Origin: Aureimonas ureilytica
GTDB taxonomy: Bacteria > Pseudomonadota > Alphaproteobacteria > Rhizobiales > Rhizobiaceae
DNA length: 64,000 nucleotides
NCBI RefSeq assembly: GCF_001475935.1
Contig: NZ_LDQA01000014.1
Location: 39,974-103,973, forward strand
Direction: 5' to 3'
Made by a program: the position numbers and the translations under genes. Of this stretch, positions 48,297-57,165 are shown piece after piece. The number at the start of each line of letters is the position of its first letter. Position 1 is the first letter of the stretch. The notes below the pieces were generated by a model. That model was not told where the DNA came from and made no database searches. It saw nothing but the letters and a program-made list of their open reading frames with translations.

Positions 48297-48467
48297 ATGA
48301 GCAACACACCGATCGAAGAGAGCGCGGCACCCGATCTGGCAGCCGAAGAGCTGGCTAGCAAGCACGGCATCTCCATCGAAGAGGCCAAGCGCCTGATCGC
48401 CCGCGAAGGCACGGATCGCGCAACGCTCGACGGGGCCGCCGAAACCGAAAAATCCAAAGCGGATTGA
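48297..48467 (+). CDS. Small acidic protein of unknown function
   Basis: The 56-residue protein contains a compact helical pattern, ASKHGISIEEAKRLIAREGTDRATLDGAAE, which looks like a UBA- or helix-turn-helix-sized unit common in short alphaproteobacterial proteins. It has a good ribosome-binding site (ggagg, 7 nt before the ATG) and codon use like its neighbours. It diverges from greA. I do not know its function. Confidence 0.65.
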   Translation: MSNTPIEESAAPDLAAEELASKHGISIEEAKRLIAREGTDRATLDGAAETEKSKAD

Positions 48468-48527
48468 ACCGCAAAGGCGGGGTGCGCGGCAGCCCCGCCT
48501 TTCTCGTTCCTCACTCGAGCCTTCGGA

Positions 48528-48731
48528 TCAACGCGCCCCGGCGCGCTCGATTGAACCGCCTCCGCCGCCTTCCTCCGGGTCCTTCTCGATCGGCGCATTC
48601 CCCTCCCCCGGCTCCCTGATATCGTCGGGCGACGTCTGGTCGTCCTGAGGAAAAGGCGGATCGATATTCGGCACCGAATCCGGCGGCGGCGATTTCGTCG
48701 GGTCGATGATATTGGGTTCGATCTGAGACAT
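48528..48731 (-). CDS. Small proline-rich acidic protein of unknown function
   Basis: The 67-residue protein begins MSQIEPNIIDPTKSPPPDS and is rich in Pro, Asp, Glu and Gly with a Gly run near the end, so it is probably disordered. GGGAG lies 5 nt before the ATG at 48731, which supports translation. It has no signal peptide or membrane segment. The function is unknown. Confidence 0.55.
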   Translation of the reverse strand: MSQIEPNIIDPTKSPPPDSVPNIDPPFPQDDQTSPDDIREPGEGNAPIEKDPEEGGGGGSIERAGAR

Positions 48732-48864
48732 GTTCACTCCCTTGCCTGTCGAGAAGAGAACGAAAGCCTCGCCAGAAGTTTCCCGATTTCTCGTCCGCAT
48801 CGCCCGCCCCTCTACAAGTCCGCTTGAGATGACGAAGCGTTTGCGCTAGGGCTCGCATAGGGTG

Positions 48865-48940
48865 GGGCCTGTAGCTCAATGGTTAGAGCCGGCGGCTCAT
48901 AACCGCTTGGTTGCAGGTTCGAGTCCTGCCGGGCCCACCA
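48865..48940 (+). tRNA. CAU tRNA, probably tRNA-Ile2 (lysidine-modified); tRNA-Met is the alternative
   Basis: A complete 76-nt class I tRNA with encoded CCA (48938-48940) and anticodon CAT at 48898-48900. Acceptor stem GGGCCTG pairs with CGGGCCC (one T-G). The body, TAGCTCAATGGTTAGAGC, GGCTCATAACC and GCTTGGTTGC, follows the E. coli ileX/ileY genes closely and differs from the elongator and initiator Met tRNAs. If this is right, TilS converts the C34 to lysidine and the tRNA reads AUA. Confidence 0.92.
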
Positions 48941-48970
48941 ATCCGCTTACCTACAGGCTCTTGTGCAACT

Positions 48971-49006
48971 GTTAGCCATAACGTCAGCCAATGCGTTAGC
49001 CATGGC
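48971..49006. repeat. Three imperfect 12-bp tandem repeats after the tRNA
   Basis: Units at 48971-48982 (GTTAGCCATAAC), 48983-48994 (GTCAGCCAATGC) and 48995-49006 (GTTAGCCATGGC) share GTTAGCCA-like cores. They begin 30 bp after the tRNA 3' end, a usual place for integration scars. No integrase is encoded nearby. Confidence 0.55.
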
Positions 49007-49107
49007 CTAAACCGCCGCTTTCCCGCCCCTATGCAGCTGGGCGGCTGCGGGCCGTTACGGCCTGTCGATGCGAGGCACGCGCGCTGCGCCTTGACCCAAC
49101 ATCCCCA

Positions 49108-51534
49108 TCACGCTCCCGATACGAGCATCGAGATTTTCCGGGTCAGATCGGCCAGGGCGAAGGGCTTGGTGACGACACGGGTGTCATCGCCGAGATGATC
49201 CGCGTTCAGGACCGCTGTCTCGGCATAGCCTGTCACGAACAGAACCTTGAGCGCCTTTCGCAACTCGCGCGCGGCCTCGGCCAGCTGTCGGCCGTTCATG
49301 CCATTGGGCAGGCCCACATCGGTCACGAGAAGGTCGATGCGCGCGTCCGTGGCCAGGATAGCGAGAGCCGATGGCCCGTCCTCGGCTTCCAGCGCACGAT
49401 AGCCGAGGTCTTCGAGAACGTCCACGATGAGCATCCGCACGAAAGCCTCATCGTCGACCACCAGCACGCATTGCCCCTCCTGCGCGGGCGCGGCGGGCTC
49501 GTCGGCTCGTGGCTCGGCGAGCTGAACCTCCTCGCCCTCGTCGCGCGGAAGATAAAGCGTCGCGCAGGTTCCCGCCCCCGGCCCGGAGCGCATTTGGACC
49601 TGTCCGCCGGATTGGCGCACGAAGCCGTAGATCATCGAAAGGCCGAGACCCGTGCCGACCCCGATGGGCTTGGTGGTGAAGAACGGCTCCATGGCGCGAG
49701 CCAGAACATCCGGCGCCATGCCTGTCCCCGTGTCCGAGACGATCAGGCTCAAGTAGTCGCCGGCCGGCAGATCGCGCTCGCGCGCCATCGCCTCGTCGAA
49801 GCTTTCATGCGCCGTCGCGATGGTCAGGCAACCGCCATCCGGCATGGCATCGCGCGCATTGATGCACAGATTCAGAAGTGCGTTTTCCAGCTGGTTGGGA
49901 TCGACACGCACCAGCCAACCGCCCTCCGCCAGCTGAATGCGCAAGGTGATCTCCGGGCCGATGGTGCGGCGCACGAGGTCTTCCATCCCCAGGACGAGCG
50001 CGTTGACGTTGGTCGCCTTGGGATCGAGCGTCTGGCGGCGGGAAAAGGCGAGCAGGCGATGCGTCAGTGCGCTAGCGCGTTTGGTCGCGGCCTGGGCAGT
50101 GGAGAGATAGCGGTCGACCTCGCCTGTCCGGCCTTGATGGATGCGCGTCTGGATCAGCTCCAGACTGCCGGATATGCCCGCCAGAAGATTGTTGAAGTCA
50201 TGCGCCAGCCCGCCCGTGAGCTGCCCGACGGCCTCCATCTTCTGGCTTTGATGCAGCGCTTCCTCCGCCTTGGCCAGAGCCTCGGCGCGCTCCTTTTCCA
50301 GCGTGATATCCCGGCCGATGGCGTTGATCGCCCCATGGCCGGGCCGCGTGGACCAGCTGATCCAGCGATAGGCGCCGCTCTTGCAGAGATAGCGATTGTC
50401 GAACCGCGCATGGCCTCGGCCATCGGCGAGCTCGCCCATCCCCTCCAGCGTGCGCTCATGATCGTCGGGATGAACGAGATCGAGAAGGCTGGCTCCCAGA
50501 AGTTCCGCTTCGTCCCAACCGAGCACCGCGAGCCAGGCCGGGTTCGTCGCGATCACCACGCCCTCGAACGAACAGCGCAGCATCAGATCGGGCGTCAGCT
50601 GCCAGAGCGCATTGCGATCGGCCGTGCGCTCACGCACCTGCTCTTCCAGCCGCACGGTGAACTGTTCGAGGGCGGCCGCGTGCCGCCGGCGCTCGTCGAT
50701 ATCCGTGCTGGTGCCGACCCATCGCAGGATCGTGCCGTCTTCGGCGCGCACCGGCTCGGCCCGAACGAGAAACCAGCGGAAGCTGCCGTCGAAGCGGCGA
50801 ATGCGAAACTCCGCATCGTAGGTCCCGCCCGAGCGCAAGGCTTCGGCCCAGCGTTCGGATGCGGGCGCGAAATCATCGGGATGGACGATTCGGCCCCATT
50901 GCATGAAACCAGTCAGACGCTCTGCCGGCAAACCCGCATAGGTGAGAAGCTGCCGGTTGAACCAGTCGAGATGGCCATTGGGACGGGCCGCCCAGACATG
51001 GTTGGGCGTCGCTTCGGAAAAGGCGCGGAACTGCGCCTCGCTTTCACGCAGGGCCGCATCACTCAAAACGCGATCGGTGGTCTCGTTCGTGAAAATGAAG
51101 AGGCCCGCGATCCCTCCCTCCGCGCCCAGAATGCGGGAATAGGAGAAGGTCCACCACGTATCGCGCGCGCCGCGATCCGTGTCCAGCTCCCAGGGCAGAT
51201 CGACAAAACGCTGTCTCTTGCCCTCGAAGGCCGCCTCCACGATAGGCTTGGCCTGCGCCCAGGCATCCGCCCAGACGATATCCAGCCGCTCGCCCATGGC
51301 CCAGCTGAGACGCGGACCCAGAAGCGGGAAATAGGTTTCGTTGAAGAAGAAGGTAAGCTCCGGTCCCCAGCACAGGATCATGGATTCCGGCGAGTTGAGC
51401 ACGAGGCTGAGCGCCGAGCGAAGCTCTCCCGGCCACGTCTCGGGCGGACCCAGCACATGGTTCGTCCAGTCCCGCTCCCGGATCATGCGGGAGGCTTCCC
51501 CGCCCCCGTCCAGGAAACCCAGTGGACGGGTCAC
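49108..51534 (-). CDS. Hybrid sensor histidine kinase with PAS domains and receiver domain
   Basis: The 808-residue soluble protein has no clear membrane segment. Domain order: an N-terminal PAS-like part (about 20-160), PAS/PAC about 165-285 (ending WVGTSTDIDERR), PAS/PAC about 310-420, HisKA with the phospho-acceptor His in GGLAHDFNN near 445, an HATPase domain with the N box NALLNLCINARDAM and G boxes SDTGTGM and GVGTGLGLSMIYG, and a C-terminal receiver with the phospho-Asp in LLVTDVGLP near 745 and the Lys in VVTKPF. This is the pattern of cytosolic hybrid kinases that take signal through PAS domains. No dedicated response regulator or output gene is adjacent. Confidence 0.92.
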   Translation of the reverse strand: MTRPLGFLDGGGEASRMIRERDWTNHVLGPPETWPGELRSALSLVLNSPESMILCWGPELTFFFNETYFPLLGPRLSWAMGERLDIVWADAWAQAKPIVEAAFEGKRQRFVDLPWELDTDRGARDTWWTFSYSRILGAEGGIAGLFIFTNETTDRVLSDAALRESEAQFRAFSEATPNHVWAARPNGHLDWFNRQLLTYAGLPAERLTGFMQWGRIVHPDDFAPASERWAEALRSGGTYDAEFRIRRFDGSFRWFLVRAEPVRAEDGTILRWVGTSTDIDERRRHAAALEQFTVRLEEQVRERTADRNALWQLTPDLMLRCSFEGVVIATNPAWLAVLGWDEAELLGASLLDLVHPDDHERTLEGMGELADGRGHARFDNRYLCKSGAYRWISWSTRPGHGAINAIGRDITLEKERAEALAKAEEALHQSQKMEAVGQLTGGLAHDFNNLLAGISGSLELIQTRIHQGRTGEVDRYLSTAQAATKRASALTHRLLAFSRRQTLDPKATNVNALVLGMEDLVRRTIGPEITLRIQLAEGGWLVRVDPNQLENALLNLCINARDAMPDGGCLTIATAHESFDEAMARERDLPAGDYLSLIVSDTGTGMAPDVLARAMEPFFTTKPIGVGTGLGLSMIYGFVRQSGGQVQMRSGPGAGTCATLYLPRDEGEEVQLAEPRADEPAAPAQEGQCVLVVDDEAFVRMLIVDVLEDLGYRALEAEDGPSALAILATDARIDLLVTDVGLPNGMNGRQLAEAARELRKALKVLFVTGYAETAVLNADHLGDDTRVVTKPFALADLTRKISMLVSGA

Positions 51535-51731
51535 GCTTGCGAGACCGACACTGCGACAGCCGCCTGTGGCATGAGGTGATATTCTCCGTCACTGTCAGGC
51601 AGGGACGCGGGGCCGATCATCGATCCATGTCCATACGTCCCGTTGGCGCTCGGCATAATGCGCCCCTGCCCCCGGTGAAAGAGGTGGCGTCGCATTATCG
51701 GCCCCGCCGGGTCCTCAAAAAGCAGTGTGCG

Positions 51732-53135
51732 TCAGCCTGTCACAGCTCTATTGAGGACTGATCGCAGACCCAGAGCGGTGTCGGCTTCGGTGGCAGGCTC
51801 CACTTTCTCCCCGCGAGGCCCGCCCGACCTCACATAGTTCGCGACATCGCGCATCCGCCGCAGCGTCCGCCAGTAGATGTCCTCCATGAGGATATGGGCG
51901 AATTCGCCGTGGCGTCCGATGCTGTAGAGACCCTCGACGCCGGTGCTTTCAGCAAAACGCTTGCGGTCCGCCTCGTAGCTCGACATGAAAACGGGATAAG
52001 CGATCGGCGTGCGCAGCGTCCCGCCAGGGCCAAGATAGTCCTTGCGCAGGGCTTCGCCGAAGATGCGGCAACTGCCTTCGAGGCAGAGGTCGGCCAGATC
52101 CTCCTCCGACATCCGCCAGATGTCGTCGCCGACCTCGCAGCCGAGGTCATAGGTCAGAAGCGTCTTACCCTGCGGGGCGAGCCAGGGCATCGAAACCGGC
52201 GCTTCCGTCACCCGAAAGAAGCGCTGCGTGCGATCGGGCACCCAGAGCATCGTATCGGGCAGGATATGGCGTCCGGCAAAGCGCAGATTGACGAAGACCA
52301 TCGGACGGTAGCGGAAGGCCGTCAGATGATTCAACGCGTCCGTACCTTCGATGATCTTGGGCAGCACGTTGACCGGCGCCGTACTGATAGCCGCCGATAC
52401 AGAAATCTCCTCACCTTTCACACGTACCGCATCAATATGACCATTACGAACGATCACGCGCTCGACAGGTGATTTCATACGGATGCAGGATTGTACCGCC
52501 TTCACAGTCGGCTCCAGAAGCTTGCCGAGGCCCGCTTCGGGATAGACGTGATAGACTCGGGCGCTCTCGGGCATCTCGTGCGAGTAGCCGTTGCAGACGG
52601 CGCGGCCGGTGACGCGGGAGGCCACATTGAGATAGATCGACTTGACGATACCGGCGCCGAACTTCTGCCCGACGGACGGCGCCAGTTGGTTCGCGGCCGC
52701 TCCCGACCAAGCTTCAGCCAAGGGAATGGCGACCTTTTCGGCCAGCGCCGAGCCGTAGCTCGCGCGGAAGAACTCCGCCGCCGTTTCGCTCGTGCCGGCG
52801 GGGTTCAACTTGGCCTTCACCGCACTGGCGACAAGCTGGGTGTCGAACAGGAGGCCGAGCGGATAGTTGCGATATCGGCCATCCAGAAGCACCGCCTCGC
52901 CGTAATGCTTCACCGTGCGGCAAGTCTCGGCCGCGCCCAAGGCGCCGGCCAGACGGTTGCTGATGAAATGCGCGCCGAAGTCGTAGGAGAAGCCGTCCTT
53001 GTCCTTGAACGAGGCCGCCAGACCACCGATAGCCTTTCCGGCTTCGAACACAATCACCGGCAAACCTTGGCGCTTCAGTTCCGCCGCGGCGGTAAGACCG
53101 GCAAGGCCAGCCCCGATAACAGCAATCGGCTTCAT
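51732..53135 (-). CDS. FAD/NAD(P)-dependent amine-oxidase-like oxidoreductase (HemY/UGM-like fold)
   Basis: The 467-residue flavoprotein begins with the FAD motif IAVIGAGLAGLTAAAELKRQG, then the second signature VFEAGKAIGGLAASFKDKDGFSYDFGAHFI. A closing block near the end reads GLYSIGRHGEFAHILMEDIYW. It belongs to the amine oxidase / protoporphyrinogen oxidase / UDP-galactopyranose mutase superfamily; related genes often occur in polysaccharide loci. The substrate is unknown. The ATG at 53135 has GGAG 9 nt upstream; frames further upstream (to 53288) are not supported. It is an orphan here, between the histidine kinase and a long non-coding space. Confidence 0.78.
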   Translation of the reverse strand: MKPIAVIGAGLAGLTAAAELKRQGLPVIVFEAGKAIGGLAASFKDKDGFSYDFGAHFISNRLAGALGAAETCRTVKHYGEAVLLDGRYRNYPLGLLFDTQLVASAVKAKLNPAGTSETAAEFFRASYGSALAEKVAIPLAEAWSGAAANQLAPSVGQKFGAGIVKSIYLNVASRVTGRAVCNGYSHEMPESARVYHVYPEAGLGKLLEPTVKAVQSCIRMKSPVERVIVRNGHIDAVRVKGEEISVSAAISTAPVNVLPKIIEGTDALNHLTAFRYRPMVFVNLRFAGRHILPDTMLWVPDRTQRFFRVTEAPVSMPWLAPQGKTLLTYDLGCEVGDDIWRMSEEDLADLCLEGSCRIFGEALRKDYLGPGGTLRTPIAYPVFMSSYEADRKRFAESTGVEGLYSIGRHGEFAHILMEDIYWRTLRRMRDVANYVRSGGPRGEKVEPATEADTALGLRSVLNRAVTG

Positions 53136-53825
53136 GACACAGGTCTCCACCCAGCCTTCGACATAGCCGGGATCGCAGGGTTGACGGTTCCCCACGCCGA
53201 ACTTGCCCCGTCCGATATCGGACGAACGCGCTCTCGACGCGCATTCTCGCCAGCCGCCCGAGCACACGCGGCTGACCTGCCTTCGCACGGAACGTCAGCC
53301 CGATGGCGGGCTTCCGATGGCCTAAGCGCGACGCTTGCAGACGGCCTTCTCGATGTGTGGCCGCGACCCATTTTGCATCACGAGTTCTTGATAAATAGAA
53401 ACCGAACGGCGTGCCGCGCACGTCCGCTGACAGGCTCTGCGGATAGGAGAAGGGAGCATTACGTTGTAACGGGCGGTCGATGCTGCCAACCGTCTCGCCC
53501 GTGAGAGCACTTGAATCCGTCGACCGAAGGCGATCCTGGCTGAATCTTGCGGGCTTTTCGGCCATAAAGTCCGCGTCTTCGATGGCATCGGCTTCGGAGC
53601 GAAACGGCTCGATGGCCTGGGTGAAGCCTTGGCTGCGCGCGCTGCGATCTGGCGCGATGCGTCACCCGCGTTTCCAGGGTCTCCGATCCCCCGGAGAGCG
53701 GGTTCGCAGAGAAGCCGCGATACCTTCGCTTCTTGAAACACGAAAGGGGAGCAGCGCGACGCCCCTCCCCTTTTACGTCTCGCATCGGTTTCTCGTCAGG
53801 CGGCGCGCCACACCGTTCGATGTCG
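53136..53825. other. 690-bp stretch without a recognisable gene
   Basis: Between the flavoprotein start and the 3' end of the chemoreceptor gene I find only frames with random composition (for example 53322-53741 and 53459-53785, both minus). None has a ribosome-binding site plus a recognisable fold. A decayed gene is possible but I cannot show homology. A/T-richer parts (about 53370-53470) may hold the flavoprotein promoter. Confidence 0.4.
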
Positions 53826-55898
53826 TCAGGCGCTCAGGCGCTCGAAATCGCCGTCGAGGTCGATGTCCAGCCCGGACTTGGCCGCTCGACTGGGACGCGT
53901 AGGTTCGGCCGGCATGGGAACCACCTTGGGGCTCGGTGCGCTCGCTTTGGGAGCCGGCTGGCTCCGGGGCGATTCGGCGGCGCTGGACGCAGCTCGGGTA
54001 CCCCGTTCCGTGTCGGCTGCGCCGCCGGAGCCCAGCTTGAAGAAGCCCGCCCGTTCTTCGAGATGTCGCGCTTCGGCCGAGAGATGCTCGGCCGTTGCCG
54101 CCAGCTGCGTCGCCGCCCCGGAATTGCTTTGGGTCACCTGATCGAGCTGAATGATCGCCTGATTGATCTGCTCGATGCCAACAGACTGTTCGCGGCAGGC
54201 AGCGGAAATTTCGCTGACCAGTTCCGAGGTGCGCCGGATATCGGGTACCAGGCGCTCCAGCATCTGCCCCGCTTCTTCCGACACATGAAGCGTATCGACG
54301 GACAGCGTACTGATCTCGGAGGCGGCGGTCTGCGAACGCTCCGCGAGCTTGCGGACTTCCGAAGCAACCACGGCGAACCCTTTTCCATGCTGCCCGGCGC
54401 GAGCGGCCTCGATGGCAGCGTTCAGGGCCAGAAGGTCGGTCTGGCGAGCGATTTCCTGCACCACCGCGATACGATCCGCGATGATCCGCATGGCTTCGAC
54501 CGAGCGCGACACGGCCTCGCCGGTCCGGGCGGCTTCGCCGGTCGCCTTGGATGCGATCGCCTCGGTCGTTCCGGCGTTCTCCGCATTCTGGCGGATATTG
54601 GCCGCCATTTCCTCGATAGCCGCCGATGCCTCCTCGGACGCTGCGGCCTGCTGCACCGCGCCAGACGATAATTGCTCGGCCGCGGACGAGGATTGGGCGG
54701 AGCCCGCCGTCACTTTCGAGGCCGAACGGGCGACATCGCCGATGATCTCGCGCAGACGCTGCGTCATCGTACCCAGGGCCGTCTGCAACTGGCCGAACTC
54801 ATCACGTTGCTGTATATCGGCTTGCGCCGTCAGATCTCCCGAGCCGATCGTTTCCGCCATGACCAGCGCGCGTCGCAGGCCACGCGAGATGGAGCGAACC
54901 ATCCAGGCTGCGGCCAGAATGCCGACCGATACCGCGACGGCCCCAAATCCCAGCAGCAGAAGCCGGGTTTCTTCGAAAGCTCTCGCGTCGCTCGCGACCA
55001 CATCCTGCGCAGCCTGATATTCGACCGCCTTGAAGCGATTCAGATCGGCTTGGATCTGCGAGAAGAGCGGTGTGATCTCCGTCCGCAGGATCTGACCTGC
55101 CTTGTATGTCGAATTGGACACGCCGTAGGAAACGAGTTTGACTCCCGGTTCCTGCAATTTCGTCCACAAGTCCAGCGCGCGCGGAAAAGCCGGGGGCTGA
55201 AGCTTTGCGATATCCAACGCCTTCCGGATACGAGCGAACTTCTGATCGATCCGCTCTGTGATCGCCTTGGCCTTCGCCGCGAGGCGATCGAGTTCCTTGG
55301 CGTCGGTTTCCGACAGGGCGCGAATGTAGATGCGGCGCAAGGTGGGAACTTCGGCACGAAGCTGCCCAGCCACGGTGATCGCGGCTTCGGGACCATCCAG
55401 AAGCACGAGTTCGTCGCGCAGCGATCCGATCGAGAGTTCGAGACGTCCGCCCAGCGGCCGAACTGTATCGCGATCCAGCTCGCCGGCTCGGATGGAGTCG
55501 TTGCGCACGGCTAGGTCGATAGCCTGACGCGCCTGCTCGTCAAAGCGCGTCATCTTGTTCTTCAGCTCATCGATCTCCGCCGCCGGGATCGTGGAACCTG
55601 CGCGAGAAAACTCGTCGATCTTGGTTCCGATAAGGCGAAACGTTTCGTCATAGCGCGCGCGGCCATTGCTCAGTTCAGTGTCGACGTTCGAGACGATCGT
55701 ATTGCTGGCGATCTGCTGGGCCTCGGCGATCGTGTTTCGCAGCGTCGCAAGCTTGGCGCTCCGCACGAAGGGCCCATTCACGAAGGCTCCCATCCGATCG
55801 CTTCCCTGCGAAAGCGAGCGAATGCCGAGCGTGCCGGTGGCGGCTGTCAGAAGAAGAACGGCGCCGAAGGAGCCGATGAGGCGGGTGCTGATACGCAT
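53826..55898 (-). CDS. Methyl-accepting chemotaxis protein with long helical periplasmic domain
   Basis: The 690-residue receptor has a first membrane helix (about 8-27) and a large all-helical periplasmic domain (about 30-320), twice the size of a simple four-helix bundle and thus of the double-bundle (HBM-like) kind. A second helix ([22 protein letters not shown]), HAMP and a signalling domain with [14 protein letters not shown] follow. Double-bundle receptors bind organic acids directly or through a binding protein. The gene follows a periplasmic sugar-type binding protein after 29 bp. It ends FERLSA, like the first receptor (WERLSA). Nine C residues lie directly before the ATG, with GGAA beyond, so the spacing to the ribosome-binding site is 12 nt and may vary by slippage. 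Confidence 0.88.
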   Translation of the reverse strand: MRISTRLIGSFGAVLLLTAATGTLGIRSLSQGSDRMGAFVNGPFVRSAKLATLRNTIAEAQQIASNTIVSNVDTELSNGRARYDETFRLIGTKIDEFSRAGSTIPAAEIDELKNKMTRFDEQARQAIDLAVRNDSIRAGELDRDTVRPLGGRLELSIGSLRDELVLLDGPEAAITVAGQLRAEVPTLRRIYIRALSETDAKELDRLAAKAKAITERIDQKFARIRKALDIAKLQPPAFPRALDLWTKLQEPGVKLVSYGVSNSTYKAGQILRTEITPLFSQIQADLNRFKAVEYQAAQDVVASDARAFEETRLLLLGFGAVAVSVGILAAAWMVRSISRGLRRALVMAETIGSGDLTAQADIQQRDEFGQLQTALGTMTQRLREIIGDVARSASKVTAGSAQSSSAAEQLSSGAVQQAAASEEASAAIEEMAANIRQNAENAGTTEAIASKATGEAARTGEAVSRSVEAMRIIADRIAVVQEIARQTDLLALNAAIEAARAGQHGKGFAVVASEVRKLAERSQTAASEISTLSVDTLHVSEEAGQMLERLVPDIRRTSELVSEISAACREQSVGIEQINQAIIQLDQVTQSNSGAATQLAATAEHLSAEARHLEERAGFFKLGSGGAADTERGTRAASSAAESPRSQPAPKASAPSPKVVPMPAEPTRPSRAAKSGLDIDLDGDFERLSA

Positions 55899-55907
55899 GG
55901 GGGGGGG
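55899..55907. repeat. G9 homopolymer tract abutting the chemoreceptor start codon
   Basis: Nine consecutive G on the plus strand (C9 on the coding strand) directly follow the start codon complement at 55896-55898. The tract sits between the start and the nearest ribosome-binding-site-like GGAA. Length changes through slipped-strand replication would alter translation efficiency. Confidence 0.6.
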
Positions 55908-55927
55908 CGGTTCCGAAAATGGGAGGA

Positions 55928-56851
55928 TCAGTGGCCAGCGCGCTGAGCGATCAGGGCGGGAGCGTCCGCTGGCAGCACAAGCTTGAAGGGGATCCAGTTC
56001 AACGGAGGGACGGTCTCACCCGCCATCATGCGCCGCGCCAAATCCACTGCGAGAGCCCCCTGCGCCGGTCCGTCCTGAAGCACGGTGGCGTCGAGTTCCT
56101 TCTTCACGAGCGCGTCCAGCGCCGGGTCGATGGCATCGACGCCGATGACGAAAGCCTTCTGTCTGGCCTTCTTGAGAGCGTTGACCGCGCCCAGGGCCAT
56201 GGCATCATTGTTGGCAATCACCGCATCCGGCTTGAGCCCTCCCTCCAGAAAGAGCTGCATCAGGGCTTCGCCCTCGCCCGTATCCCAATTCGCGCTTTGC
56301 TCCTCCTGGATTTCGATGCCACTGCATTCGGGCGTCGAGAGGACTTCGCGAACATAGCGAGTTCGAGCTTTCGCTGCGGGATGGGTCAGTTCACCGATCA
56401 TGATGACCGCCGTCCCCTTGCCACCCAGCACCCGGCAGACCTCCTGCCCTTGCAGCGTTCCGGCGACCCTTTCTTCCGAGCCGACATAAACGGTGCGCCC
56501 GTCCAGTAGATCATGATGCGGCTCGTGATTGACGAAGACGAGCGGGATCCGCGCTTCAGCAGCGGCGGCACGGATCTCCATCTCGGCGTCGCCGTCGAGA
56601 CCCAGCACGATCAGCGCCGAGACACCGTCCTTGATCTGCCGTTTCGCATTCTCGATTTGAAGCCTGGAGTCGTTCTGCGCATCGCTGACGTCGAGTTGCA
56701 GACCGGCGTCGGCGGTCGCCTTTCGGACGCCCTGAGCGATCGTCGCGCGGAAAGCATCGTCCGTCCGCGGCATCGCCAGGCCGAGGGTCTGCGCGCCAGC
56801 TCCCGAAAGAAGCGCGGCTTGAAGAAGAAATGCGATCACAGTTCGGCGCAT
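55928..56851 (-). CDS. Periplasmic sugar-type binding protein, paired with chemoreceptor
   Basis: The 307-residue protein has a signal peptide of about 20 residues (ending SGAGA) and the Peripla_BP_4/LacI-like fold. The mature start [24 protein letters not shown] replaces the more usual NPFF with DDAF. The central block [32 protein letters not shown] and the hinge [18 protein letters not shown] follow, and ligand Asp residues remain in [11 protein letters not shown]. There is no permease or ATPase gene beside it; instead the chemoreceptor gene follows after 29 bp. A role in taste rather than transport, as for ribose- and galactose-binding proteins with Trg, is a reasonable inference. An AAACCA-GT-TGGTTT palindrome lies 63 bp upstream. 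Confidence 0.85.
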   Translation of the reverse strand: MRRTVIAFLLQAALLSGAGAQTLGLAMPRTDDAFRATIAQGVRKATADAGLQLDVSDAQNDSRLQIENAKRQIKDGVSALIVLGLDGDAEMEIRAAAAEARIPLVFVNHEPHHDLLDGRTVYVGSEERVAGTLQGQEVCRVLGGKGTAVIMIGELTHPAAKARTRYVREVLSTPECSGIEIQEEQSANWDTGEGEALMQLFLEGGLKPDAVIANNDAMALGAVNALKKARQKAFVIGVDAIDPALDALVKKELDATVLQDGPAQGALAVDLARRMMAGETVPPLNWIPFKLVLPADAPALIAQRAGH

Positions 56852-57165
56852 GGGACAAGGTCTCGAGTCGACTGACGCAGGAAAAGACCTACATCATGGT
56901 TCTAAGGGCAACCAAACCAGTTGGTTTCGTGTCCTGAACCATCATCCTCAAGCTCTTTCACACGAATGAAAAGCCGATTGGGTAAATTGAGTGAATGCCG
57001 CTATGCTTACGGTATTGGAAATATTTGCCCTACACTGCACACGTTAAGCTTGATAGAATCCTGATGCCGATCCTTTCGTCAACCATGGTAGTGTAAGCTG
57101 GACACCTCACGCCCGTCCGTCGTCCCACCGGTCTTTCCGGGCTGCATTTCGGCCCTAGACGACGA
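56852..57165. promoter_or_regulatory. A/T-rich intergenic region with palindrome at 56914-56927
   Basis: These 314 bp separate the binding-protein start from the 3' end of the amino-acid ABC ATPase gene, both on the minus strand. The region is unusually A/T-rich (about 56940-57080) for this genome. The near-palindrome AAACCA-GT-TGGTTT at 56914-56927 lies 63-76 bp before the binding-protein gene and may be an operator. I see no small gene and no strong terminator for the upstream ABC operon. Confidence 0.45.

Noticed and set aside
53322..53741. 139-codon minus-strand frame in the 690-bp gap
   Set aside because: No ribosome-binding site, no motif, and overlapping frames on both strands look equally good.
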